From contig NW_019173942.1 in NCBI RefSeq assembly GCF_001642475.1, forward strand, positions 372,001 through 436,000: a stretch of 64,000 bases of DNA. Direction: 5' to 3'. The stretch is from Fonsecaea monophora. Taxonomy: Eukaryota > Ascomycota > Eurotiomycetes > Chaetothyriales > Herpotrichiellaceae. Positions 1-10,803 of the stretch are shown here, piece by piece. The position numbers were made by a program, and so were the translations under genes. Every line of letters begins with the position of its first letter. Within the stretch, counting starts at the first letter, position 1. The notes under the pieces are model-generated. The model was not told the DNA's origin and did no database searches. It was given only the letters and a program-made list of their open reading frames with translations.

Positions 1-173
1 ACGTCCTGACGTCTTGTGTGGGGTTGAAACTACAATTGACAGCGGTGTGGTCAACCTTGATTCTCTCCCCCGGACAATAGTCCTGGTCGTCATACGTCGA
101 GGCCCTCTTTTTGTCCCTGTCCTTCTCTTCATCATCATCCTTCCTTGCACATCTTCCTTCTCAATTTCCCACC

Positions 174-954
174 ATGTCGTCCGAACAAGAGACGAAGAGC
201 ACTGAAGAAACCCAAATTGGCGGAAACCTCGACGCTGCTGGCTCTGCCTCAGGAGCTGCAAACATCGGAGCAAACGCTTCCTCCAAGAAGTCTGAAGAGA
301 GACGAAAGCCCAAAAAGCTAGGCCAGAAAGGTCAAGCCAACGGTGAAAAAGCAGACGGCGAAGGCGACGCAGACGGACCAGAAGAATCTCCAACACCACA
401 ACCAAAGATGGATCCGCAGACATCAGCATCAGCATCTGCCCGCTCCGGTTCTCGACGAGGGAGCCGGGGTCGCGGTCGAGACTCGAGCGAACCCCCCAGT
501 GAGGTTGACAGCGCATATCGAAGCGACGTCTCCCAGAAAGGCGGACGACGGAACCGAAACCGGAATAGAGGCAAGGCCCAGGCCCAAACACAGCAGCAAG
601 GGAAGGGCGGCCTTCTCGGCGGAGGCGGCGGGCCCCTTGATGCAGTTGATGAGGTCGGCGACACGGTGAATGGCGTCGTTGACGGCGCCGGAAACCTCGT
701 GAACGACACTGTCGGCAAAACCTTGAGCAAGCCCCACGAAGCTCTTGGAGGACTGCTGCACAGCAAAGGCGGCAAGGAAGGGGAGGGAGAAGAAGGTGAC
801 GGCGAGACCAACGAACAATTGAGATTAAGACTCGATCTTAACCTAGACATTGAAGTCCAACTGAAGGCCAAAATTCATGGCGATTTGACCCTTGGCTTAT
901 TGTCAGTCAATCATCCATTCCACTGCGCGAATGCTAACGTCTCACAGGAACTAG
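174..954 (+). CDS. Fungal disordered Gly/Arg-rich protein, two exons
   Basis: The product is about 244 residues. I start at the ATG at 174 (context accATGtc) because the sequence in front of it reads like a pyrimidine-rich 5' leader. The intron is 902-947 (46 nt; donor GTCAGT, branch GCTAAC, acceptor CACAG), so the last exon supplies only 7 nt and ends LLN-stop. The N-terminal two thirds is Ser/Gly/Lys-rich and looks disordered, with an RRGSRGRGRD patch near residue 100 and a GGLLGGGGG run. A less polar stretch follows (DAVDEVGDTVNGVVDGAGNL), and the protein ends in a charged alternating segment, LRLDLNLDIEVQLKAKIHG. I recall the ending of alternating Leu/Asp followed by a short terminal exon from uncharacterised Pezizomycotina proteins. 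No catalytic motif is visible and the function is unknown. Retaining the intron would give a different, longer C-terminus ending at 1091. Confidence 0.75.
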
Positions 955-1279
955 TGCATGACCTCGATTCGACACCACCCCCTACGGCCCCTTCAAATTA
1001 CCTCTACAAGCACAGCCATTGCAACGAATTAGCACAACAGTTGGGGAAGCTCGAGCAGGGGCATTGGTCATGTGTTGTTGTGTTTGGTTAGCTTCATTGT
1101 CAGATCGTATCACGGCGTCCCAATTTTTTTGACTTGTCCTGGATGACGGCGAGATAGGGTGTCTGTGTATGTAATAAAAAGAATGACGACCCAATTATGT
1201 AGAGATTGTTCTGATTGTATCTACACCTGGTGATGTCGAAAACCCGTGTATGCGTAGATATCCATCAGCCGTTTCCTGA

Positions 1280-3914
1280 ATGATATGGCGCGGAGCGAGC
1301 AGCCCCTTGCCAAGCCTCTCCATTGTCCTTCTCACCCTCACAATCCCGCGTGATTGTCGTTCGCATCACATATTCAAAGACGAAGCTGTTCGAATGCTAT
1401 ATCGCATAGGATTCCGAAGCTTGAGTAGAAACTACCTTTTCTCCTCCGTCTTCCGAAGATGTCTCGCTCAGCCACGTGGGTTGAACGCCCTGCGCTGGAG
1501 TTCATCTCAGCCGCTCCAACGCGGCCGGTCGTCCTCTGCGCCAGTCCCTGATTTAGAAGAATGGTCTACGCGAGCAAGCCAGCATACGACCTCCGATACA
1601 ATATATGCACTATCTACTGCCTCAGGCCGAGCTGCTATAGCCGTTATCCGCATCTCCGGCCCGGCATGTTTGCAGATTTATCAACAGCTCTGCCCGAATC
1701 GCGGACTCCCTAGACCTCGCACCGCGGCGTTACGAAAGCTCTACGATCCCGAAACCGCACGATCCTCAGATCCCCGAGTCCTTGATACTGGCTCATTGGT
1801 CCTTTACTTCCCTGCGCCCAACACGGTGACCGGCGAGGATGTACTGGAGTTCCACGTCCACGGTGGCCCTGCCATTGTTCGCTCGGTGTTGGCCGCCATA
1901 GCGAGATGTGGGCACTTGATGCACGGAAGAGAAGGAACAGTGAGACATGCCGAACCTGGCGAGTTCACAAAATGGGCATTCTACAATGGAAGATTGGATC
2001 TCACCCAGGCTGAAGCCCTGGGCGAGAGCCTCGCAGCCGAGACCGAACAACAACGGCGATTAGCTGTCAGCGGCGCAGATGGCGGACTCGCGAAAAGATA
2101 CGAAGAATGGCGTACCATGTTGCTATATGCTCGAGGGGAGCTAGAGGCTCTGATCGACTTCTCGGAGGACCAACATTTCGACGAGTCGCCAATCGAGTTT
2201 GTGGCCTCGATCTCGAAGCAGGTCCAAGCACTGAAGAGACAAATTGAGCTTCACCTTCGGAATGCCTCAAAAGGGGAACTACTGCGCAATGGCATCAACG
2301 TAGCTTTCCTGGGGGCACCAAACGCGGGCAAGAGTTCCTTGCTCAACCAGATCGTTGGCCGAGAGGCTGCAATCGTCAGCGCCGAAGAAGGGACCACTCG
2401 AGACATTGTTGACGTGTCGATCGATCTCAATGGTTGGCTATGCAGACTTGGTGACATGGCCGGACTCCGCGCCACTGGCACTGTCGGAGAGCAGCAGCAG
2501 CAGCAACTTGTCGGCGCCGTGGAACTCGAAGGCATCCGTCGAGCACGGGAGCGGGCATTACAATCGGACGTTGTTCTGGTTCTATTGCCCGTCGAAATGG
2601 ATAAAGATGGGAACCCGCAAGTCCCTGTCAACGGAGAAGTACTTGAGGCTGTGCAACAATGCGATGCTGCCGGCAAGATTATTCTCGTTGTTCTAAATAA
2701 GATTGACCTGCTCGGCATGCATGATGATCCAAAACAAGAAGGCATGATAGCCTTGCAGACACGGATCCATCAGATATTCCCAACTGTCCCTGAACGACGG
2801 ATTTGCTTGGTATCCTGCAAAGATGCGACAAGCAACGTGGTCGGCTCCGATCCAGGTGGGATCCAAGCATTCCTCAAACAACTAACCAGCTCATTCATGG
2901 AGTTGACGACACCGTCAGCCAGCGAAGACATTGCGGAAGCGCAACTGACTGCGGCAGAAGCGCAGTCCTACTGGACCACGTCCCTTTCAGTCACGCATCG
3001 GCAGACCACGTACCTCTCGCAGTGCTTACATCATCTCGAGGACTTCCTTGCCCAGAGCCAGTCACGGCCGCAATCTCACCTGCAGATAGATACCCCGGAA
3101 TTCTCCGATTCGCCTGATTCTGCCACTGATTACCGCACTGATCGCCACAATGACCTTGTTGCTCCAAATATAGCACAGGTCGTTGGAAATGGGGATACGG
3201 ATGGTGCAGTCGATATCGTGACTGCAGCGGAACATCTCCGTTTCGCCGCCGACTGCCTCGCCAAAATCACGGGCAAGGGAGGATCCGGTGATGTGGAGGA
3301 CATCCTTGGAGTTGTCTTCGAAAAGTGAGTGACCATTTTCTTCTCTCAGTGACTGTTTATTGCGGTTAGTTTTCCTTTCCAATGGGCAATCGCTGTCCGA
3401 AAAGGGTCTTGAAGGTTCAAAACAATGACATTTCGTGGTCACACTTTGGTTCTGGGGTATCTATCTCCCGATCTGTCTGCATAAATTCTGGGGCTTCGTC
3501 TGGCCTCGAATCCGTCCTGTTGGTCCATACTTTGGGCTAGCTGTGCCCATTCAAGCTCCCTATTCCCTTCCAAGTCTCCAAAAGAATGTGGGACTATATC
3601 CAAAAGAAAGACTGCAAAAAAGAAAAACACCCAATGCCAAGAACTGCCCCCTAAGCAAAGCCCCTTCCTGAATTCCATTAATATCCCATATGTGCCTGAA
3701 ACTCCTGAATGTCGTCAAACAATTTTGGCGGTCCTGCGCCTTGTTTCCGAATTATGCTTCCCAATTATGCTGCCCGAGCAAAAAGTGGTGGGATGATATA
3801 CCAAATCGAGAAAAAAAAAGAAAAAAACTCCGAGAAATGCCGCTAAGTGTCGATGACGGATATGTGCAGATTGCTGAGCTTTTTGTGTTGTACAGGTTCT
3901 GCGTGGGAAAATGA
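1280..3914 (+). CDS. MSS1: tRNA modification GTPase Mss1 (MnmE/TrmE), mitochondrial
   Basis: This is a mitochondrial tRNA wobble-uridine modification GTPase; with the MTO1/MnmG partner the family makes 5-carboxymethyl-type modifications at U34. The N-terminal TrmE folate-binding domain reads TIYALSTASGRAAIAVIRISGP. The GTPase domain has G1 GAPNAGKSS (about residue 344), a TTRD switch, DMAGLR in place of the usual DTAG (about 392), and G4 NKID (about 473). Exon 1 runs to 3324 and stops in frame right after VVFE. A 571-nt intron (3325-3895, donor GTGAGT, acceptor TACAG) joins to a 19-nt exon that completes K-FCVGK-stop, the family's catalytic C-terminal CxGK motif. The product is 687 residues from 1280. 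The ATG at 1394 opens an Arg/Ser/Leu-rich presequence and may be the real start (649 residues). The intron is long for a fungus but the motif match is exact. Confidence 0.93.
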
Positions 3915-4094
3915 AGCCGTCGAGAGAGAATCACATGCTCGTCAAGAGCTGGGACAATGTCGAAAGAGTGGAAAGTGATCGAAGCCGGGATCACGCAAGT
4001 CAAGCGTCACATGTCGAAGGAATGGGTGGAGCGATGGAACACGGTTCCTGATATGGGGTCGTCGTTTCGGCGGAATGGGAATCACCGGGACGGT

Positions 4095-4259
4095 TCAGTT
4101 GTATCCGCCACGACCTTGGGCAGCCTGCTGTCGATTGTATCCACCGCGACCTTGGACGACGGGGATCCTGTTGTATCCTCCACGGCCCTGTCTGTTGTAA
4201 CCCCCGCGACCTTTTTGGGGAGCAGCCGGGGTGTTGTATCCGCCTCGTCCGAGAGCCAT
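4095..4259 (-). CDS. Small RGGYN-repeat ORF (54 aa), convergent to MSS1
   Basis: This is a 54-residue ORF made almost entirely of five RGGYN units separated by short linkers (TPAAPQKG, RQG, RIPVVQG, RQQAAQG). I start at the ATG at 4259 (MALG). The same frame is open upstream and reads a hydrophobic run, IYFLVFFIPTTLAITMALG, directly before the repeats, which looks like a signal peptide or membrane segment. No in-frame ATG precedes that run, so using it would need an upstream splice. RGG repeats occur in RNA-binding proteins, and repeated short peptides also occur in secreted fungal precursors. There are no KR or RR dibasic sites between the units, which argues against a Kex2-processed precursor. 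The family is not recognised and expression is unproven. Confidence 0.4.
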   Translation of the reverse strand: MALGRGGYNTPAAPQKGRGGYNRQGRGGYNRIPVVQGRGGYNRQQAAQGRGGYN

Positions 4260-4578
4260 TGTGATCGCGAGTGTGGTTGGGATGAAAAACACGAGGAAAT
4301 AAATGGTTGCTTTGAGATTTGGGGCTTGAAATGAAGTCTGGTCGAGGGCGCTGGGCTCTGCGATAATGTATGGGTGTCGCAGACAAGTGGCGCGCAATCC
4401 AATAGATAAAGAGACAAAAGACAACAAGGAAATAGATGAGATGGGGCTTGGGCTTTTGGTTTCTGCTTTTTGTCGATGGGACTGGTGTTGTAGTTGTACT
4501 TCAGGACGACTGAAAAGAAAAAAACAGAAATAAGGAAAGTATGGTGTATACCTCAAATCTGGGTTTGGCTGTGTAGGT

Positions 4579-4600
4579 GTGCGTGTGTGTGTGTGTGTTG
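4579..4600. repeat. (TG)n microsatellite
   Basis: Alternating TG dinucleotides with one GC interruption lie in the intergenic stretch left of the gene-poor region. Confidence 0.9.
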
Positions 4601-4956
4601 AACTGGAAACTCTGGCAATGCGCGGACAAAGGAAAGAGATTAAGAAAATAATGAGAAATGGGTTTTTTGCTTATGAAGGAATGTGTGTGTTGATGTGTGA
4701 TGGGAATGAAATATTCGACACCTCTGAAGGGGGGGATGAGAAAAGAGATATATATCTTTCTGGGATGTGGTGTGTGGTAATGTGTATGGTGTAAGAAGCC
4801 AGCGACCCACGTAGATGGGCCTGACGAGGAAACGGGTTAGAGTGGTGGTACACGATCAGTGAACCCTTTGGACGGATGTGACAGATCCCAGGGTTCCTGA
4901 CCGCGATGAGGTAAATTTGGGGGCTGATGCTAAGTCTACACTCACCGTACTCGTAC

Positions 4957-4980
4957 AGTAGCAGTAGTAGTAGTAGTAGC
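4957..4980. repeat. (AGT)n trinucleotide repeat
   Basis: About seven AGT/AGC units occur in noncoding DNA. Confidence 0.9.
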
Positions 4981-5292
4981 AAGTGGGCTGCGAGATTCGC
5001 CTGTGGGATGATGGGGGGATCCATTCAACGCATGACCGAAAGAAGGGAGAGGGAAACAGGCGACCAAAGGTCCCTAGAGGTCTTGGGTCATCGTATTCCA
5101 CCTTTCCCCCCCTGACCCAGCCATGCTCGTAGGGCTGACGGATTCTACTAGGAAATGGACTTTTGAAAAAAAAAAAAGCCCAGTGTGGGAAAAAAATGGA
5201 GTCCGCAGCCTCAGGCAGCCACTGGGAGATCCTGATGGCCTTGTGGCCTTATCCTCGTGAAGGGTGAGCCCTGGGCTTTGCATTGCCCCCCT

Positions 5293-5310
5293 TGTCCCTG
5301 TCCCTGTCCC
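5293..5310. repeat. (TGTCCC)3 hexanucleotide repeat
   Basis: Three perfect tandem copies of TGTCCC occur in noncoding DNA. Confidence 0.9.
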
Positions 5311-6741
5311 GTTTGCCGTCCCTGACACGAGGAAGGCCAAGCAAGGGTATGGAACCATTCAGATGGCACAAAGGGCGCGGGAGGCGTCATGTTACACTTC
5401 TCAGTGGGCAGTGAACAAGCGAAGGGGAAAGTCGGTCGCCAGAATCTTTGGGTTGGTGTGCTAAATTCAACGATGTGAGTCGATGGAAAGACGTGCGGCG
5501 TGGCTTTTAGGGCTGGCTAAGGCTGCAAAGACATGCATTAGCACGGATAGCTGAGTGTTAGGATAGGCCAACGGTGTAGCTTGAGTGGGGAGTTGATGGT
5601 GCTAGTGCTCACACTTTGGGTGGAAAAAGAGGTAGTTTGGAGAGGCTAGGCTATGAACGCACTAGATCATCTTGGCTGTCGAATCATCGTTTGCCCTCTG
5701 CGCACCCGTTCCCGCACAAACACATTCCCACCCATCACACACCAAGGCGCAGTTCAGGGAAGGAGGGAAATTCTCCTTTTGGACGAGGAAAGTGTCCCTT
5801 CCGGTCCCCCTCATCCAATCACTGTCCTCATTATCGCGTCGTTCATGCGGTAGTATCTGGGTAGGTATCCCGTTACACTTGCTTCGAGTGATCTGTACCG
5901 AGTACATGGATCATACTGGTCATTTCTCGCCCGTGTAGGCGACCAGACTAAAGAAAGGGAAATGCAACAGCAGACGGCAATTGAACCAGGATCCGTTGTT
6001 TCCATGACGTGCTTCCAAAGGGGAAGGGGTGCAAGACTACTATGCGATACGCGAGTATCAGAGTCACAGACAATCTGGTCCACGCACCTTCCTGTATTGC
6101 AAAAGGCAACCATGCATTGGCGAGCTAGTAACGTGCGAACTTGGTCACCTCACCTCCCGTATATCCAACCACAAGTACAAGTCTATCTAAGAAAAGGAAT
6201 GAGCACATGGACAGTCTCCACACGCGATGTTAATACCTCGAATGGACGATACCGGATCCATGATGTTCCGTGCTCTCAGCAAACCCACATGACGAATGGA
6301 CCATGCATGTCTCTCTGGGCGACGAGCATTTGGTGACGACAGTGATGACAACCACCACAAGTTCCCTTCCCCTCAATATTGTTGCACATGTGATGACTGA
6401 CTCCTCACCGATATTCCCAATGTTCCCAACTGCGGCTGGGCGGGGCGCAGCGGGCCGGGACTGGATTAACCTTTGTTCCGACTGGCCTATTGTCTTCCTC
6501 AGCACGCTCACTCCGAATCAGGCAGATTTTGTGATAGACTTGCGAGGCAGACTCTCATAACCCCGTGTCCCTTTTGTCAGTCAATCGACTATTCGATGTT
6601 CTAGACCCGCCTGGCCTGACACCCCACTTGTCAACAGGAGATATCTCAGATCAGAGAGCCCAGGATACCACTTACCTACCAGTGTGTTGATCCGTGGGGA
6701 ATTCTCCGACAACGTGGGAAGTAAAAATAGAAACGCTCCCT

Positions 6742-6819
6742 CATCAGGCCCGCTAAACCCTGTTTAGACTAGCACCGTTCGATCCCGATTTCCAATTCGG
6801 GATTTTTCTTTGCCTGATG
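6742..6819. ncRNA. Candidate structured RNA: closing stem enclosing two hairpins
   Basis: Three perfect Watson-Crick inverted repeats nest inside 78 nt. The closing stem pairs CATCAGGC (6742-6749) with GCCTGATG (6812-6819), 8 bp. Hairpin A pairs CTAAAC (6753-6758) with GTTTAG (6762-6767) around a 3-nt loop. Hairpin B pairs ATCCCGA (6782-6788) with TCGGGAT (6797-6803) around 8 nt and is followed by a T-run. The joint between the hairpins contains GTTCGATCC, which resembles a Pol III B box, but no T-arm, D-arm or anticodon arm can be built, so it is not a normal tRNA. The pairing works on either strand. It could be a noncoding RNA, a tRNA-derived relic or chance. Confidence 0.3.
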
Positions 6820-8636
6820 CGTGTCGATAATCGTCCTCGCTTCCTCTGATCAGTAACTCCCCGCGACGGTTATCCTTACTCCGGCTAGTTCTGCGCGGGA
6901 ATCGCAACCGCTATAGTAACCTCGCGGCCTGACTTTTGATGCGGCCTCCCCGACTCTTCCGGTGACTGAACATCATCTCATCGAAGACAGACTGGGCGGT
7001 CAACGACCATTACTATCTCTCTTTGAAAGATATCGGCCTTTGAGCTCATTTAGGTAAGTCATCGGGGTGGCCGACCGGCGGCAGAAGCTAGCCAATGACT
7101 ACTTCTCTCTATGGCCCTCGACCACAAGGCTATCCTTCGCCCGAGTTATCTAAGTTTCTATATCGTTCATCGGGTATATGAATCCCTTGCTCAACCTCAG
7201 CCCGGCCCTTTTGGCACGAACAGTTGCTTTTTTCAGGCTAGCTCTTTCATGAATTCCAGTCACGAGTTGTCCTGTTCCAAAAGGGCCATATGTGACGGGG
7301 AGCAGCATCTCCCCGTGGCATTGACGGCGGAGCACCCAGGTCAACCTTGTTACCCCTTGTCATCCCTTGGTAGAGGTGAGAACAGCTCGGTATGAGGTCG
7401 ATCCGGGTTGCAGCTCTACAACAAACCTACTCCGGATGCTGCCCATCCGAGGGCAACGGGGCCATAAACGTCTTGTACTAATGTTGACTCCGTGATGAAA
7501 CTTCCCTGTGAGTGGACAATATCAAAACCTCAAATTCTATTCCGGCATGGCAGCGCTCTCAGCTGTGGAATCTAACAATCCCTCTGGGTCTGCTTGGGGG
7601 CTTCGAACGCCGCTTTCAGTTGTGACTGGTCGCTCTGCTAGCATCACATATGTCGCCGATGAGACCGGTCGAGGATCGCATATGACATCGCCGACACGGC
7701 CTCCACTTGACGGCCCTCGGACCGTTCTCTCAGAGCATGCCACGAACTCCCCCACTGCCCCTGGCTGTGAGCACGATGGTAGCAGTCAGCCTTCGCTTGT
7801 TTAGGGTTCAGCCCACAGACGCCAGTGGGCCTCATCGTGGTGCCCCCTGGCATGATGGTCCAGGAACCCCGGCTGTGAGAACCGACTGTCCACTCACACG
7901 TGCGATCTCATCATCCCCGTTCAGCTTCAGCGACTGCGGCCCCCTGAGCCCCACACGACATCCAACGCTGTCGACATGCTCGGTGTGAATATGCCGACGC
8001 ATCACTCCAGAGACTCGTGGAGATCCTTGGAAGTGTTCAGAGTCAGGCTTCTGATTGCGTAGGGGCTGTCTGTTCCGGCCCCTTACCCCGGGTATCCAAT
8101 TGATCTCTCTACAACACGTTTGGCCCTTGTCGGCGCGGTCGAAGTTGTTGATGTCAAGAAAATGGACTCCAATAGCCGACTCTAACACATATTTGAATCC
8201 AGAGTCGCCGAGCACCGCAAAATCTGGGTGGCCCTCGTTGTACGGTTTGACAGGGTCTGAAGGACGAGAATAGCGCATTCTCAAAGCCCACAGGTCTGCG
8301 AGTGGCTTCTCTTGAATGCTGATTGATCGTGGCCAGATTCTCGAGAAAACTTTGACTTCTGAACCCCGAGGCTTTTGGTCGATGGCCTGGACTTCGACAA
8401 GGTGCTTTCTCTCGGGCGGTCGACCTTCCGATACTATCGACAAGTCGATCGAGACGTCTTGTTGGTGGTTCGATCCACGAACTCCAAAATAGAACATCTT
8501 GACTTCTACACGACCGAATTTTGTCCTCATTCCTTTGAAGCGGCTCCGCTGGCGGAATGATGAGGTGAAGGACTCGGGTGCCGTGCTCTAACGAGCATAT
8601 GCTCGTTTTGTCTCGCATGCCGGAGAATGAACTACC

Positions 8637-9017
8637 ATGGACGAGGAAGGTCAGTTTGACGACTGCGGTGCACCTCGCATTTCGTGCATCCTCGAACAGC
8701 ATCCTGAAGGCTCTATAATCAGGTTACTAGAAGACGGAGGACTACGACTACAACGGGAGGATTGGCCATATCCGCAAGTGGCTGATATCTCCCTTTTTCG
8801 TCGTTGCATGGCCCGTGTGGAGCAGGCTGAAGAGCAAGGGGCACTTAAAATTGAATTGCGCCATGTTGCGACACGACTTCATGCAATGAAGGTGCTCTTC
8901 ACGGACTGTAGGGCCAGCTTCACGCCCGAGAATTGGGTAAGTCTCTCTATGGTGATGTTGACTATCGAACAGTGCTATGGCGATGACTACTTCTATCTCA
9001 ATGCAGAGCAAAGTTGA
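8637..9017 (+). CDS. Hypothetical protein, 126 aa
   Basis: This ORF has a good start context (CTACCATGG) and no introns. The product is acidic and soluble-looking, with a mixed composition more protein-like than the neighbouring frames: an amphipathic segment around residue 60 (RRCMARVEQAEEQGALKIEL) and the end CYGDDYFYLNAEQS. The family is not recognised. It may be a degraded gene or a chance frame inside the gene-poor stretch. Confidence 0.28.
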   Translation: MDEEGQFDDCGAPRISCILEQHPEGSIIRLLEDGGLRLQREDWPYPQVADISLFRRCMARVEQAEEQGALKIELRHVATRLHAMKVLFTDCRASFTPENWVSLSMVMLTIEQCYGDDYFYLNAEQS

Positions 9018-9419
9018 CCTTGTCGCCGCGCATTGGTCCCGTCCCTTGACACATCGCATTGTACTCTCATCAGAGTCCTCGACCATGATATCAGTTAAGG
9101 AAGAGCCAACAAACCTGTCCACGGCAACTGTGAGCACCATCAAGAGAAAGTGAAGGACACGTGCTTCGATATCCACATATGTGCCCAGCCTGGAGCCCAA
9201 GGGGGTTGTTGATGCCCATTGGAATGCGGGACGTGTACGTCTCACCCAAACACTCGAGCAATCACAAAACCCATGACCTTGATCAACCTTTTACACACCT
9301 GGACTTCCCATCCTTGACCGAAGATCCCGATCTGTTTTTTGCGACCTGACCACAGTCACTCATTTACCTCCCCTGGCTATTTTCAGCAAGTTTTAGTCGT
9401 TCCTTTGCTCACACACACG

Positions 9420-10646
9420 ATGCGAGCATTCGTTCCCTTCCTTCTCGTTGCAGGCGCGATAGCGCAGAGCATCAGCTTCGTCTATACCGCGACGTTTACC
9501 GAGACGGCCTTTGCCTTTGTCACCATCACGACATGCCCGTGCCCGACGAGCACGACGGGCTTGTCGACCCTGCAAACGACGACTCCCTTGACGACAACGT
9601 CTGCGACCACTACCACGACCACGACCATTAGTGGCCCGATCCTGCCTCCCGACACCATCACGTCAGCCTCGTCGACCATCACCACCTCGCCCGGGTCCAA
9701 CACCCCTGGAAGTTCCATCTCGACCCTGTCCACGACGACGACTTCGTCTTCGGGAGTCCCCGTCGTGACCAACGACGCATACATCTCTGCCGTCCTGCGC
9801 CACCACAACATCCACCGGACAAACCACTCGGCGGATGCGCTCGTGTGGTCATCGAGCCTGGCCGACACGGCTCGACTGATTGCCGAAACATGTGTCTATG
9901 GACATGACACGTAAAGAAAAGCCCCCCCCCCTTCCTCCTCCTCTTCCTCCTGATCATATCCCATATACATGCCATGCTCTTTCCCCTTGACCTACCCCTC
10001 CCCCTCTCTCCCTCCTCCTTAACTAACATCCCCTTCTCTCTTTGGGGAAAACAGAACCGTCAACGGCGGCGGCTACGGCCAGAACATCGGGGCCGGCTAC
10101 CCAGGCACACCGCTGGGCATGGGCCAATTCGTCACCGAGGGCCTCTACAACAGCGAAGTGAACAACTACGTCGCGTACGGGACGGAGCCGGACGTCAGCA
10201 CCGTCGGCCTGTGGGGCCACTTCACCCAGATCGTGTGGAAGGCCAGTGCCGCCGTGGGATGCTACACGGCCGACTGCACCGGCAGCAGTGGGGGACTGGT
10301 CAACGCGGGGCCCCCGATCTCGCCCTTCTTCACCGTCTGTAATTACGCGCCGGCCGGTGAGTATAACCTGTCCATATCTACCTACATATCCACGAGCCTA
10401 CCTGCCTGCCTGCCTGTGCCTGCCTACATGCCTGTATACTATGTAGTGTTGAGAAAACCAAACCCCCTTCCCCTTTCCTCTTCCCTCTTCCCACCAGTCC
10501 CAGTCCCCAGCGGATCTGGTTCCTAGCAAACATTCGACTCGAGCTAATGTTCCCTCGATTACCGTCAAACAGGAAATCTCATCGGATCGTTCGCCCAGAA
10601 TGTCGGTGTGTCAATCGGTCTGCCGACAGTATTTGGGGATTATTGA
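9420..10646 (+). CDS. Secreted CAP/SCP (PR-1-like) domain protein
   Basis: There are three exons: 9420-9910, 10055-10356 and 10573-10646, giving 288 residues. The introns have donors GTAAAG and GTGAGT, and the first has a CTAAC branch. A signal peptide (about residues 1-16, MRAFVPFLLVAGAIAQ) is followed by a Thr/Ser-rich, probably O-glycosylated stretch to about residue 115. A CAP domain follows, with ISAVLRHHNIHRTNH, the GHFTQIVWK signature, GCYTADC and VCNYAPAGN. This family (yeast Pry proteins, plant PR-1) is extracellular and several members bind sterols or lipids. The Thr/Ser linker suggests a wall-associated or secreted form. The spliced frame stays open through both junctions and ends FGDY-stop, which supports the model. 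Confidence 0.92.
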
Positions 10647-10664
10647 TCCTCTGAAAAACACGCC

Positions 10665-10722
10665 GAGGAGGGAGGAAGAGGAAGAGGAAGAGGAGGAGGA
10701 GGAGGAGGAGGAGGAAGAGGAG
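10665..10722. repeat. Purine-rich (GAGGA)n tract
   Basis: GAG/GAA units lie just behind the CAP gene stop, between it and the convergent MFS gene. Confidence 0.9.
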
Positions 10723-10765
10723 TGACTACTTGCTGTGATAGTGGGAACTGATTTCTTGACAAGTA

Positions 10766-10784
10766 ATTGATTGATTGATTGATT
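10766..10784. repeat. (ATTG)n tetranucleotide repeat
   Basis: About five ATTG units occur between the two convergent 3' ends. Confidence 0.85.
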
Positions 10785-10803
10785 GCTCGCTTGCTCGCCT
10801 GAC

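Larger units (their letters stand above)
4557..9419. other. Gene-poor 4.9-kb stretch
   Basis: No convincing conserved protein is seen here. The overlapping ORFs in all frames are short and have biased composition. It holds three simple repeats (4.58-5.31 kb), a folded-RNA-like element at 6742-6819 and one weak hypothetical ORF at 8637-9017. The opposite strand at 7832-8530 has a 232-codon open frame. Its middle (around the residues KPYNEGHPDFAVLGDSGFKY) looks protein-like, but I recognise no family and it lacks a clear ATG and splice context. The right end contains the promoter of the CAP gene. Confidence 0.6.

Noticed and set aside
332..871. 179-codon minus-strand frame rich in Arg/Ser/Pro
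   Set aside because: It mirrors the disordered coding frame of the plus-strand gene; no start context or family signal.
8455..8485. GTGGTTCGATCCAC, resembling a tRNA T-arm
   Set aside because: The stem is only 4 bp, with a 6-nt loop, and no acceptor, D or anticodon arms can be built around it.
7832..8530. 232-codon minus-strand frame
   Set aside because: Part of it looks protein-like, but it lacks a clear ATG, splice sites or a known family, so it is only noted under the gene-poor stretch.
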